A program made the translations under genes and the position numbers. DNA of 25,530 nt from a virus: IMG/VR virus record IMGVR_UViG_3300006841_000001, positions 1 to 25,530 of that record, one strand, 5' to 3'. Positions 1 to 7,262 of this stretch are shown in pieces (positions within the stretch are counted from its first letter, which is position 1; the number at the start of each line of letters is the position of its first letter). The notes beneath the pieces were generated by a model. It did no database searches, was not told the DNA's origin, and saw nothing but the letters and a program-made list of their open reading frames with translations.

Positions 1-1131
1 GCTGACGGTAAATTAGGTGATTGGAATTGGTTAGATTTATGGGGCGACACTAATCCTTTAGTTGAAGATTTCTTTGATTTTTGGGTAGATAAATTTAATG
101 AAGTGCCTTCTGACCAAGGCCAAGACATGGGTTATGCAGTTGAAGATTTACAGCATGATTTTTTCTACGATGATACTCACGGTTTATATGCACAAGACTG
201 GTGGATAGATCAACAACAATCAATTTTAGATCATATGGAGTTTTTCTACAATTACGGTGGTGAAGGTGATATCCAAAGTGTTATGAACACTACGATGGGT
301 GGGGATGCTTGGCGGCCTTGGACTGGCATCGTTGGTATTGCAGATCGACCTGAAACTAATGCATACAATTCAGCTATTTTAGAATTTACAGAGTGGGCCA
401 AGGAAGCTATAAGAGAAGCAGGCGGCAAAGAAGCTTTAGCTATTATAGATAACCTTGAACTTGCCGGTTATGCATATCTTATTATGTCTAATGGTGGTGC
501 AACCTTTAAATTAGGTAGAGACAGAGAAGGTTTCAGACCAGACGAGTTTAAAGAAAAAGCTAAACAACTTGTTGAAAAACAATTCCTTGCTAATTGGACT
601 GACGAAGATGGCAACTTTATTCAAAAGATGTCTGGCACAATGTCCTTTGGTGTTGGGAGTGTACGTTCTCTTATGAACGAATGGCGTGCTTTAGGTAAAC
701 GAAATTTTCAAGACTTTTCTGATAATCAACTACGTAAATGGGCTGTTGATGTTAAGTCTGAAAAGATAACTAAAGAAATGGTGGATGCTGAAATAACTAA
801 ACGTGCATTCCATCGTATTGAATGGCCGTTCACTCCAGAAGAAAGAGAAGATTATATAGCTAAAGGCGCTACGTTAGATGAAGTTTTAAATGGACAGTAT
901 CTTTCTGTTAAAAACTTATGGGAAGACGCGAGTCTTTTACCTGATGACCCTTGGTTGCTTGCTAACTATTCGTTTACAGATGAGAATGGGAACCGCCGGT
1001 TCAGAAGTTCACAAGAGTTAATGACTCATGCTCGTACCAACATGGATAAATTTCAGTATTCTAACGAATCAAAAGATTTTCACAATGACTTTATTACAGG
1101 GGCGGCACGTATGTTTAGGAGTAGTTACTAA
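1..1131 (+). CDS. Probable internal virion protein, C-terminal part (5' truncated by window)
   Basis: The frame is open from the first base, so this is the 3' part of a gene that starts upstream; in-window starts such as GTG 103 are not its real start. The visible 376 codons are soluble, helix-prone and rich in acidic and aromatic residues, with no signal peptide or membrane span. The C-terminus (PDDPWLLANYSF, then FRSSQELMTHAR and a tail ending MFRSSY) resembles the ends of large internal or ejected virion proteins of phages, but I know no named domain here. It is followed with a TAATG overlap by another probable internal virion protein and lies upstream of the capsid genes, which fits a virion role. 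The function is inferred from position and general character only. Confidence 0.6.
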   Translation, partial: ADGKLGDWNWLDLWGDTNPLVEDFFDFWVDKFNEVPSDQGQDMGYAVEDLQHDFFYDDTHGLYAQDWWIDQQQSILDHMEFFYNYGGEGDIQSVMNTTMGGDAWRPWTGIVGIADRPETNAYNSAILEFTEWAKEAIREAGGKEALAIIDNLELAGYAYLIMSNGGATFKLGRDREGFRPDEFKEKAKQLVEKQFLANWTDEDGNFIQKMSGTMSFGVGSVRSLMNEWRALGKRNFQDFSDNQLRKWAVDVKSEKITKEMVDAEITKRAFHRIEWPFTPEEREDYIAKGATLDEVLNGQYLSVKNLWEDASLLPDDPWLLANYSFTDENGNRRFRSSQELMTHARTNMDKFQYSNESKDFHNDFITGAARMFRSSY

Positions 1132-2522
1132 TGGCAGACAATCTTTTTGATTTAGCTAGAGCAGTTCCGGGTTTAGATGTAGATGAGATGGATCCGTTAA
1201 ATATTTTAGCTCAAACTATTGAGAGGTTAGGGGCAGTAGGTCAAGGCAATTTAACATCTGCTGTTACTCAAGAGGATGTTGCACGATGGGCTGGAGAAAT
1301 AGCTGGTACGGTTGAAGGTGGTCGTGGTTCAGGTTGGGAAGCCGCTGAAAAAATTCGTAGTGATATTTTAAAATGGCGTGTCGGTCAAGACCAGTTAGAA
1401 GAAACATTTGGTATGACTTCTGCTCAGGCACAAGCGGCTATGGAAGTAGGCGGCGACATCGCTGGGACAGTGATCCAATCAGGTCGTGAGCATCCGGGTA
1501 CCATCAATCCTTACTCTCCGTCTAAAACAATAACTGAAACTATTTACAATGAGGATGGGACAGTAACATATGTTTATAGTGACGGCACTACCGAAACTGT
1601 CGGCACTCCAAAGGTTGAGTCTAAGCAAAGTATTATTAACAGAATGCAAGATGCATTCATGCTTGCTTTACGCAACGCAGGGATGAGCACAGAAAACATT
1701 ACTGCTCTTTGGACATGGGCACATGCCAAATTCAAAGCAGATCCTTCTTTTACTGCTGAACGTGCGCTATTAGAAATGTATGACCAGCCAGCTTTTAAAG
1801 AAAGATTCCCTGCTATTGCTAACATGAGGGAACGTGGAGAGAAAAACATTCCAACTCCGGGTGAGTATATTGCTTTTGAAAAGGATGTAGGTACTTCTTT
1901 GCAACAGTTCGGTGTGGAATATACTGCGGGTGAACACAGGGATTTAATAACAACTCTTATTGAGAATAATGTGGGTATGCCTGAAGTTAATGAAAGGCTA
2001 ACTGAAGCAGAACGTATTACTTATTCTGTCCCTAGAGAAGTTCAAGAGACATTGATGCAATGGTATTCGCCAACGTGGGCTAAATCTATTGAGATGAAAA
2101 TGTTTTTAGATCCCACTCAGGATTGGGCATCAGTTCAGGATGATATAGAAACTGCTGAAGTAGGTGGTTGGGGTAAGATGGTAGCTGGTTTAGATGAAGG
2201 TTGGAACGCAGAGATGGCTAACCAGATAGCTGATCTTGGTTTATCTCAGGCTCAAGTATGGAACTCTTTTGCTAATCTTAAACAAGAAGAAGCTTTGTTT
2301 GCTGAACAAGTAGGTGAAGATACTAATTTGCAGTATGAAACGCATGGTGTTAGCTCACAATTTGGTATTGATATAGCTGGCGAAGATGACGCTTTAGAAT
2401 TAAAAGACATGTTAGAACGTAGAAAGCAACGAAGAATATCTAGATTCGCTGGTGGAGGTACTGGTCAAGCTGGTGCTATTATTAGTGGACAGACTACAGG
2501 AATAGGAGCGGCTAATGCCTAA
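1131..2522 (+). CDS. Probable internal virion / ejection protein
   Basis: A 463-aa protein whose ATG overlaps the previous stop (TAATG). It begins with a hydrophilic helical region. Around residues 135-160 it has a short beta-rich stretch with repeated T-x-T-x pattern (TETIYNEDGTVTYVYSDG), reminiscent of beta-hairpin repeats. A helical part follows (LWTWAHAKFKADPSF, RFPAIANMRERGEKNIPTP) and the tail is Gly/Ala-rich (AGGGTGQAGAIISGQ). The middle part has the look of proteins found beside head genes of actinobacteriophages, often annotated as internal or minor virion proteins. No catalytic motif is visible. Neighbours (another large virion-like protein before, holin after) support a late structural role. 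A minor tail protein is the alternative. Confidence 0.55.
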   Translation: MADNLFDLARAVPGLDVDEMDPLNILAQTIERLGAVGQGNLTSAVTQEDVARWAGEIAGTVEGGRGSGWEAAEKIRSDILKWRVGQDQLEETFGMTSAQAQAAMEVGGDIAGTVIQSGREHPGTINPYSPSKTITETIYNEDGTVTYVYSDGTTETVGTPKVESKQSIINRMQDAFMLALRNAGMSTENITALWTWAHAKFKADPSFTAERALLEMYDQPAFKERFPAIANMRERGEKNIPTPGEYIAFEKDVGTSLQQFGVEYTAGEHRDLITTLIENNVGMPEVNERLTEAERITYSVPREVQETLMQWYSPTWAKSIEMKMFLDPTQDWASVQDDIETAEVGGWGKMVAGLDEGWNAEMANQIADLGLSQAQVWNSFANLKQEEALFAEQVGEDTNLQYETHGVSSQFGIDIAGEDDALELKDMLERRKQRRISRFAGGGTGQAGAIISGQTTGIGAANA

Positions 2523-2598
2523 ATATGCAACTAGCTCTTCCAAAGGGAAGGCTAAGAAAGTACCTTATAAGAAGGTAAAGAAAGGTAAACGTAAATAA
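2515..2598 (+). CDS. 27-aa lysine-rich basic peptide
   Basis: A small ORF that begins at ATG 2515 inside the end of the preceding gene and stops at TAA 2596-2598, where the holin ATG overlaps (TAATG). The 27-residue product starts MPKYATSSSKGKAKK and ends KKVKKGKRK, so about half of it is Lys or Arg and there are no acidic residues. Placement with start/stop overlap on both sides is the same arrangement seen at most junctions of this operon, which argues that it is translated. A role as a nucleic-acid-binding or virion-packaged peptide, or simply as a coupling cistron for the holin, is conceivable but unsupported. Confidence 0.55.
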   Translation: MPKYATSSSKGKAKKVPYKKVKKGKRK

Positions 2599-2786
2599 TG
2601 TTTAACAAAGACGTACTAGAGAGAGTGGTTGCCACATTCGCGCAATCATTCCTTGCTGTGTTCACCATTGGTGACATGGGAAGCATGAAAGCGGCTGGAC
2701 TTGCAGGAGCTACTGCTGTTCTTAGCCTTGTTAAGAGCGTTGTTGCCAAGCAGTTTGGTGACGGATCAGCTTCAGCGGCAAGCTAA
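2598..2786 (+). CDS. Holin, phage r1t type
   Basis: A 62-aa protein matching the character of r1t-like holins common in phages of Gram-positive bacteria, especially actinobacteriophages. A short N-terminal amphipathic segment (LERVVATFAQSFLAVF) is followed by a Gly/Ala-rich hydrophobic segment (AAGLAGATAVLSLVKSVVA) and a short tail. Two weak membrane spans are likely, around residues 9-25 and 31-50. The expected role is to form lesions in the cytoplasmic membrane that release or activate the endolysin. ATG 2598 overlaps the stop of the Lys-rich peptide, and the stop overlaps the next ATG. The cognate endolysin is not adjacent but about 7.3 kb downstream, after the head and tail genes. Confidence 0.8.
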   Translation: MFNKDVLERVVATFAQSFLAVFTIGDMGSMKAAGLAGATAVLSLVKSVVAKQFGDGSASAAS

Positions 2787-3097
2787 TGGGTAGAGGACAT
2801 CAATTAGATCCGGGTACTAAACGCCGTAGCGGTGGTTATATAGCTAGTTCTCCTAGTGGGCCGGGTGCTACAAATCCTCGTGGTAAAAAGCTTGAGTATA
2901 AGCATGAAGCAAGGAAACGTAAAGCAAAAGATCCGGGTGTCCGTGGCTCCGCTAGGGCGAATCAAACTTTTTATGATGCTATGTTTAAAAGACAACAGCG
3001 TTTTCCACTTTCTCCTGCTGCTAAGGAAGCCCACAATAAAATGCGTAACCATGTTATGAAACAAATCGGAAACAACAGATTGCATAAATCTAAATGA
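2786..3097 (+). CDS. Small basic protein, unknown
   Basis: A 103-aa, strongly basic, Gly/Ser/Arg-rich protein. The first half is probably disordered (GTKRRSGGYIASSPSGPG, ATNPRGKK). The second half could form a helix (PLSPAAKEAHNKMRNHVMK). There is no Cys pair and no hydrophobic segment. TAATG joins it to the holin, and ATGA joins it to the following membrane-protein gene. The charge suggests nucleic-acid contact, but no family is recognised. Confidence 0.6.
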   Translation: MGRGHQLDPGTKRRSGGYIASSPSGPGATNPRGKKLEYKHEARKRKAKDPGVRGSARANQTFYDAMFKRQQRFPLSPAAKEAHNKMRNHVMKQIGNNRLHKSK

Positions 3098-3570
3098 CTG
3101 ATGTTACCGACCTGAAACAAGTCAAAGTATCTAGGATAACCCTCGGACTTATCATGTCCGTGGCTATCACCAGTGGAGTTGTCGTATGGAATGCGGCTAG
3201 TATCGCTGGTAGGATAGATGATTTGGAAAAACAGGTGCAGGTAATTGAAGGAAACACTGGGACAGACAGTACAGTTTTGGCAAAACTTGATGAAATATCT
3301 CAAGGTGTCATGGAAAATGCTGGCGGTCTTGATGATCTGCGGAGCGCTAGGGTCGATGACCTTAGCCGTTTTACTCCTGCTCACATTACAAGCGCTATGG
3401 CGGCTGACTTAGAAGTAATCAGAGATGATGTTGATGAGATGAAAGAGATCATTGCTTCTATGGCTTGGGTTCCTTCAGAATTTAGTACGATCTGGGATCG
3501 TATCTATCTAGCTGAAGAAGCTATCCAAAGTAAAGCGTGGGGAGAGAAATTCTACAACGAAAATGAATAA
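3094..3570 (+). CDS. Single-span membrane protein with coiled coil
   Basis: A 158-aa protein with a charged N-terminus, one clear membrane segment around residues 16-36 (LGLIMSVAITSGVVVWNAAS), and then a long acidic helical region with heptad-like spacing (IDDLEKQVQVIE, LDDLRSARVDDLSRF, DDVDEMKEII). The coiled-coil part would lie outside or inside the membrane depending on topology. It follows the holin within the same translationally coupled string. Actinophage lysis cassettes often carry accessory one-span proteins beside the holin, so a lysis-timing or membrane-anchoring role is plausible. It is not a convincing spanin because a monoderm host needs none. The precise role is unknown. Confidence 0.65.
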   Translation: MTDVTDLKQVKVSRITLGLIMSVAITSGVVVWNAASIAGRIDDLEKQVQVIEGNTGTDSTVLAKLDEISQGVMENAGGLDDLRSARVDDLSRFTPAHITSAMAADLEVIRDDVDEMKEIIASMAWVPSEFSTIWDRIYLAEEAIQSKAWGEKFYNENE

Positions 3571-3745
3571 GACTGTTAAGCTCATTACTGCTATAACAGC
3601 CTTGTTAGTAGCTGTAGGTACTTTAATCGGAACGATTACTGTTACTTTAGGTAAGGGTGATGACAGCGCTAAGTATTCTTACACCACAATAGTTTTAGAT
3701 AGCCCAGAAAAATACGAGCAGTTTATTCAGAATCATCCCGGCTAA
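3563..3745 (+). CDS. Small single-span membrane protein
   Basis: A 60-aa protein starting with MNKTVK, then one hydrophobic segment (residues 7-29, LITAITALLVAVGTLIGTI), then a polar C-terminal tail of about 30 residues. The N-terminus resembles either a signal anchor or an uncleaved signal peptide; no lipobox Cys is present. Its start overlaps the end of the upstream membrane-protein gene by 8 bases and its stop overlaps the ferredoxin start (TAATG). Size, position and topology fit an accessory holin-like or antiholin-like protein, but nothing specific identifies it. Confidence 0.6.
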   Translation: MNKTVKLITAITALLVAVGTLIGTITVTLGKGDDSAKYSYTTIVLDSPEKYEQFIQNHPG

Positions 3746-3990
3746 TGCCAAAAGTTTGGATCGACCAAGACTTATGCACAGGCGATGGCTTGTGCGAAGA
3801 GATAGCACCTGACGTATTCTTTGGGCATGATGACGGCTTATTTTATGTAAGAGAAGTAGGCACTCCTGTACCTAAAGAACCCACTCACCGTATGGGAGAG
3901 TCAGTTAAAGTACCTGACCACCTGTTAGAAGTCGTTATTGAAGCGGCAGAAGAATGCCCCGGAGAGTGCATATTCCTTGATCCTGACTGA
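3745..3990 (+). CDS. Single-cluster ferredoxin (CxxDxxC type)
   Basis: An 81-aa ferredoxin. Cluster ligands are visible as C11-x2-D14-x2-C17 near the N-terminus and C71-P72 near the C-terminus, with an extra C75. The second Cys of the classical CxxCxxC motif is Asp, the same spacing and substitution as the well-studied Pyrococcus furiosus ferredoxin, so either an Asp-ligated [4Fe-4S] or a [3Fe-4S] cluster is expected. Small ferredoxins of this group in Actinobacteria usually donate electrons to cytochromes P450 or other oxidoreductases; no such partner is encoded in the window. It lies between small membrane-protein genes and the scaffold gene, with TAATG coupling upstream. It is an unusual cargo for a late operon and could be an auxiliary metabolic gene. 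Confidence 0.88.
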   Translation: MPKVWIDQDLCTGDGLCEEIAPDVFFGHDDGLFYVREVGTPVPKEPTHRMGESVKVPDHLLEVVIEAAEECPGECIFLDPD

Positions 3991-4004
3991 TATTCAGGTA
4001 TACT
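3977..4004 (+). promoter_or_regulatory. Candidate sigma-70-type promoter before the scaffold leader
   Basis: TTGATC (3977-3982) and TATACT (3999-4004) are separated by 16 bp and match the -35/-10 consensus at 4/6 and 5/6 positions. It sits at the end of the ferredoxin gene, directly before the only sizeable gap in the structural operon. The host may use other spacing rules, so this is a prediction only. Confidence 0.4.
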
Positions 4005-4182
4005 AACCGTAGGCCGTTCGTGAGCTTTTAAGGCCGAACGTGAGCTTCATCCATTAGGATACACCCACGCCCCTAATGAGTAGTTAGTGGAGGTTGAACC
4101 AGCTAGTGACGACTGGGGATACGAGTTAGTCACACACCGCATAGTTCCTCCGACTATGTGCGACAGTAAAGGAGTGATAGAT
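3991..4182 (+). promoter_or_regulatory. Structured 5' leader of the scaffold/capsid genes
   Basis: A 192-base gap in an otherwise overlapping operon. It contains a 17-base imperfect direct repeat (aggccgNNcgtgagctt at 4011-4027 and 4031-4047) whose differing centres also form an inverted repeat (CGTTCG/CGAACG, 4015-4020 with 4035-4040). There is a 7-bp hairpin CATTAGG/CCTAATG (4052-4058 with 4072-4078). A second hairpin, about 8 bp with one G.T pair (4138-4145 with 4153-4160), has loop TCCTCCG. That loop is complementary both to GGAGG at 4089-4093 and to GGAG of the scaffold ribosome-binding site (4168-4174). This suggests a leader that can mask or release the site. I do not recognise a known riboswitch class. 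Confidence 0.45.
4168..4174 (+). promoter_or_regulatory. Ribosome-binding site deciding the scaffold start
   Basis: AAAGGAG lies 8 bases before ATG 4183. It selects ATG 4183 over the in-frame upstream GTG 4087, which would run through the leader hairpins. Confidence 0.75.
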
Positions 4183-4662
4183 ATGGCAACACAGGATACT
4201 GGTGGAATAAAAGAACTTCGAGATGCGGCAGATCGAGGACGCGAAGCAATTCAAGAACGCGATCAGCTAAAACGAGAGATGGCTTTTATGAAAGCTGGAG
4301 TTGATACTGATTCTAAAGCAGGGCAATTATTGTTTAAGGCTTATGATGGTGAACTGGAAACAGAAGCTATACAGGCTGAATGGCAAGAATTAGTTCCTAC
4401 CTCTGCTCCCGTTGAACAACCGGAACAGGCGCAGGACACTGTTAATGAAGCTGATACGCAAGTAGCAGAACAAAGACAGGCACTAGCTGAAGATAGTGTT
4501 TCAGTAGAAGCAAGTACTCAAAGTCCTTATGAACAAGGGTTTCAGGAATTTAAAACTGCGTATGATGCAGGCAGTCCGAAGGAAGATTCGGCGGCAAGAT
4601 TTGTACACACTGTTCTTGAAGCGGCTAGTCAAGGTGACGAACGAGTCTTATCTGACCGATAA
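4183..4662 (+). CDS. Capsid scaffolding protein
   Basis: A 159-aa acidic, coiled-coil-prone protein encoded two genes before the major capsid protein, the usual place of a scaffold. The N-terminal part (IKELRDAADRGREAIQERD, then KREMAFMKAGVDTD and AGQLLFKAYDGELE) is very like scaffolds of many actinobacterial and marine phages, where helix, then F-K-A-G-I/V-D-T, then LL-K-A-Y-x-G-x-L is typical. The middle is Glu/Gln-rich and probably disordered. The C-terminus is short and mixed-charge, where scaffolds normally contact the capsid protein. The role is to guide procapsid assembly and then leave. The start is set by a strong ribosome-binding site, and the stop overlaps the next start (TAATG). 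Confidence 0.8.
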   Translation: MATQDTGGIKELRDAADRGREAIQERDQLKREMAFMKAGVDTDSKAGQLLFKAYDGELETEAIQAEWQELVPTSAPVEQPEQAQDTVNEADTQVAEQRQALAEDSVSVEASTQSPYEQGFQEFKTAYDAGSPKEDSAARFVHTVLEAASQGDERVLSDR

Positions 4663-5030
4663 TGCCTACATATGTTTACGAATGTAAGGGATGTACTCCC
4701 CCATTACTTTGGGAGTTAGTACAAAGCATGAAGGACGAACCTGTAAAGGTTTGCCCGCAATGTGGCAAGGATTCCGCGAAGCGGATTCTTCAGTCACCAG
4801 CTTTAACGGCTGATGCTACTCCGAACAGGGAACGGAATAAGATTCCTCCAAGAAGGGCAGAACCTAATTGGGAAAAAGGAAGAGCCGGTGAACATAGGGC
4901 GGATGGGTCTTTTGTCCCATACCGTAAGGCTGATGGTTCAACCATACCTATCAAAGAATTTACTGATAATCGCTCAAAGTATGAAGGGCTGTTGCGGGAC
5001 AGAAAGAACAAACAATCCACTACTAATTAA
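4662..5030 (+). CDS. FmdB-type zinc-ribbon protein
   Basis: A 122-aa protein with the FmdB/CxxC-CxxC-SSSS-type start MPTYVYECKGC and a second knuckle CPQC. C8, C11, C31 and C34 would bind one zinc ion. After the ribbon (about residues 1-45, with the usual KRILQSPA ending) the protein is basic and probably extended, with GRAGEHRADGSFVPYR and a Lys/Arg-rich end. Such proteins recur beside capsid genes in actinophages, but their role is not established; a nucleic-acid or assembly-factor function is a guess. It is coupled to the scaffold by TAATG and followed by the capsid ribosome-binding site. Confidence 0.75.
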   Translation: MPTYVYECKGCTPPLLWELVQSMKDEPVKVCPQCGKDSAKRILQSPALTADATPNRERNKIPPRRAEPNWEKGRAGEHRADGSFVPYRKADGSTIPIKEFTDNRSKYEGLLRDRKNKQSTTN

Positions 5031-5042
5031 AGGAGCGATAAC

Positions 5043-6218
5043 ATGGCTATAGTTGGCTATGGAGGTAAAGTAACCTCATATGATCTTGCCGTTGGCGTTA
5101 AGATCAACATGGATGAACTCATTTACATGATTTCACCCACAGACTCTCCGTTTATCAACGGTATTGGAACTGATGGAAGGCAACTTCTTGGCAGTTCTCC
5201 CGTAGATCAGCAAGAGTTTAAATGGATGGACGAAGAACTTTTGATTCCTCGTGCAACCGTAACCGATACAGGAGCCGCAGGAGCAGGAGCAACTGATGTT
5301 ACTGTATCTACTTCGGACATTTATAAATTCCAAGTTGATGATCTCATCACCATAGGTGAAGCAGATGCCGCCGTTAACGCCGCAGTAAAGCGCGTTACGC
5401 ATGTCAACACCGACGCTGGTGTTTTGACTCTTGCGGACTGGGCAAACTCCGCTGATTGGCCAGCAACAACAGCCGCACATGCAGACACAGTTATCTGTGT
5501 AGGTACTGCACTGGTTGAAGGTTCCGATCCGGGAGAAGCACGTTCAGCAGATCGCACGATCCGCACAAACTGCACCCAAATCTTTGGGCCTACTCCTATC
5601 CACATGTCACGTACTGAACAGCAGGTATCCCGTTATGGTGTATCTGATGAGTTCGCCAAGCAAGTTTATGGCCGCTCAGTTGAGAACGTGATAACTCGTG
5701 AACAGGCTTTCTTGTATGGTCAGTACAACAATGACACTTCAAACAAGCGTCGTTCAACTGGTGGGCTTAACTACCACATTACTTCCAATACCGATACAAC
5801 AACTACGTTGACTGTCGCCGCATTGGAAGCACTACAGCAGAAATGCTACAACGCAGGCGGTATGCCAGATCTTTTGATCGCTAACCCTGCCTCGTTTGCT
5901 ACACTCAACGCAGTATCAGATAGTGGCCGTGTACGCACAGTCATTGATGATCCTCGCCGTGGCCGTGTACCTGTAGCATCCGTCTTCACCGAGTTTGGTG
6001 AAACACAGATGCTCAGGAACCGTTGGTGTCACGCTGAAACAGCGTTCTTGATCGCGAAGGATGGCATCTCTCGTAGAGTTATGCAACCTCTCGTTGTCGA
6101 GGCTCTCGCTAAAACAGGCGACAGCGACAAGGTACAAATCGTATGTGAAGAGGGCCTTCAAGTGAAGGGCGAACAGCATATGGGCAAGTTCACTACCTTA
6201 ACAGGATACTCGGACTAA
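5043..6218 (+). CDS. Major capsid protein, SU10-like (DUF5309) HK97 fold
   Basis: A 391-aa protein preceded by AAAGGAG at 5029-5035, the strongest translation signal of the late operon. The N-terminus (TSYDLAVGVKINMDELIYMISPTDSPFINGIG) is typical of the SU10/DUF5309 group of HK97-fold major capsid proteins. An inserted Ala/Thr/Asp-rich beta segment lies around residues 73-150. The conserved core follows (EGSDPGEARSADRTIRTNCTQIF, VSRYGVSDEFAKQ, REQAFLYGQYN). The C-terminal part ends in a beta-rich region (IVCEEGLQVKGEQH) before a short tail. The role is the icosahedral shell. Codon use is more C-rich than in its neighbours, as often seen in highly expressed phage capsid genes. Scaffold and zinc-ribbon genes precede it. 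Confidence 0.9.
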   Translation: MAIVGYGGKVTSYDLAVGVKINMDELIYMISPTDSPFINGIGTDGRQLLGSSPVDQQEFKWMDEELLIPRATVTDTGAAGAGATDVTVSTSDIYKFQVDDLITIGEADAAVNAAVKRVTHVNTDAGVLTLADWANSADWPATTAAHADTVICVGTALVEGSDPGEARSADRTIRTNCTQIFGPTPIHMSRTEQQVSRYGVSDEFAKQVYGRSVENVITREQAFLYGQYNNDTSNKRRSTGGLNYHITSNTDTTTTLTVAALEALQQKCYNAGGMPDLLIANPASFATLNAVSDSGRVRTVIDDPRRGRVPVASVFTEFGETQMLRNRWCHAETAFLIAKDGISRRVMQPLVVEALAKTGDSDKVQIVCEEGLQVKGEQHMGKFTTLTGYSD

Positions 6219-6235
6219 GTACCCTATTAGTTTGT

Positions 6236-6271
6236 TTGTTGTGGGGTGGGTGTATACCTGCCCTGCAACAA
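6236..6271 (+). terminator. Stem-loop after the capsid gene (terminator or processing site)
   Basis: In the 70-base gap after the capsid stop, TTGTTG (6236-6241) pairs with CAACAA (6266-6271). Inside this, GGG pairs with CCC and GGT with ACC around a GTAT loop, giving one long imperfect hairpin. No U-tract follows, so it may moderate readthrough or stabilise the upstream mRNA rather than end transcription. Confidence 0.4.
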
Positions 6272-6288
6272 CAGCTAGTATTTAAACC

Positions 6289-7260
6289 ATGACTTATATC
6301 TCGCCTACCATAAGTGACTGTGTAACTCACGTTAAAAGACTATTAAATAGCAATACTCGTACGGAGTTAGATGCAGTAGGGGAAACACTTACGTCAGGTA
6401 CAGATACAACTCTTAAATTAAAATACAATACGGATGGGGTGCGTGCTGGTTCTTATCTTTCGTTAACTAACGGTGATTACCCACCTGAAACTGTGTATGT
6501 ACATTCACGTAACGGTAGCAATGTTGTTATACAACGAGGAATAGATGGCAGTACTGCTAGAGGATGGGAAATAGATGCTACTACTATTGAAGTAGAACCA
6601 AGATTTAGCGCACATCAAATACTTGAAGCAGTAAGAGATTCTATACGTGCCTTACCTAATAATCTTTACGGTGTTGGCAGTACCAGCGTTACGTTTTCCT
6701 CAACTTCTACACAAGCTGTGGATGCTTCTGCTTTAAATGACCAAGATCATGGTACACCCGGAACAGGATTTTATCATGTTCTTTCTGCTACTCGTACAGC
6801 TAAAAATAATGAAGATAGATTGTTAGAAATAAATGTTACTGTTCAACGTCAAACTGATGGAACATATAAAGTAGTACGACAAGAGGGAATAGAGAAAGCT
6901 GTTACAGTTAATCTTATTTATGCCCACCCTTTTAAAACAGGTACATTAAATATGGATACTCGTCTTGACACCAATTCTGGAAATGGGATTGGGATGTTGG
7001 ATTCGATGCGAGATATTCCAGCATTAGGAGCAGGAGCAAACCTTCTTCTAGGAGAAGAATCACTTCGTCTGGATCTGCATAGTCAGGGTGACAGTCGATC
7101 AGATGCGTCTGTTGCCGCCGGTGATCGCGCTCGGTATTCAATGATATTACAGGGGCAATATGATCGTCGGGTAGGTGAAGAGGCGCGTCGTTTGATGAGT
7201 CTTTACGGGATAAGAAGCGGAGCTTCTGTTTCTTCTGTCTTTCCGACAACTCTTCGTTAA
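6289..7260 (+). CDS. Probable head-tail adaptor / neck protein
   Basis: A 323-aa soluble protein directly after the major capsid gene, where head completion or adaptor proteins are normally encoded. It starts with a helical segment (SDCVTHVKRLLN). A beta-rich part follows with a T-x-G-x-R-A-G-S-Y-L pattern and a QRGIDGSTARGW loop. A helix, HQILEAVRDSIRALPNNLYGV, comes next, then a long beta-rich C-terminal domain ending with an Arg-rich helix (VGEEARRLMSLYGIR). The helix-loop start and the RDSIRALP segment resemble unnamed neck proteins of SU10-capsid phages. No enzyme motif is seen. The assignment rests on gene order and general architecture. Confidence 0.55.
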   Translation: MTYISPTISDCVTHVKRLLNSNTRTELDAVGETLTSGTDTTLKLKYNTDGVRAGSYLSLTNGDYPPETVYVHSRNGSNVVIQRGIDGSTARGWEIDATTIEVEPRFSAHQILEAVRDSIRALPNNLYGVGSTSVTFSSTSTQAVDASALNDQDHGTPGTGFYHVLSATRTAKNNEDRLLEINVTVQRQTDGTYKVVRQEGIEKAVTVNLIYAHPFKTGTLNMDTRLDTNSGNGIGMLDSMRDIPALGAGANLLLGEESLRLDLHSQGDSRSDASVAAGDRARYSMILQGQYDRRVGEEARRLMSLYGIRSGASVSSVFPTTLR

Positions 7261-7262
7261 TC

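Noticed and set aside
3094-3745. Spanin pair
   Set aside because: No lipoprotein signal or nested i-spanin/o-spanin layout, and an actinobacterial monoderm host does not need spanins.
4087-4182. GTG start extending the scaffold protein by 32 residues
   Set aside because: It would translate the leader hairpins and gives residues unlike scaffolds, whereas ATG 4183 has AAAGGAG at ideal distance.
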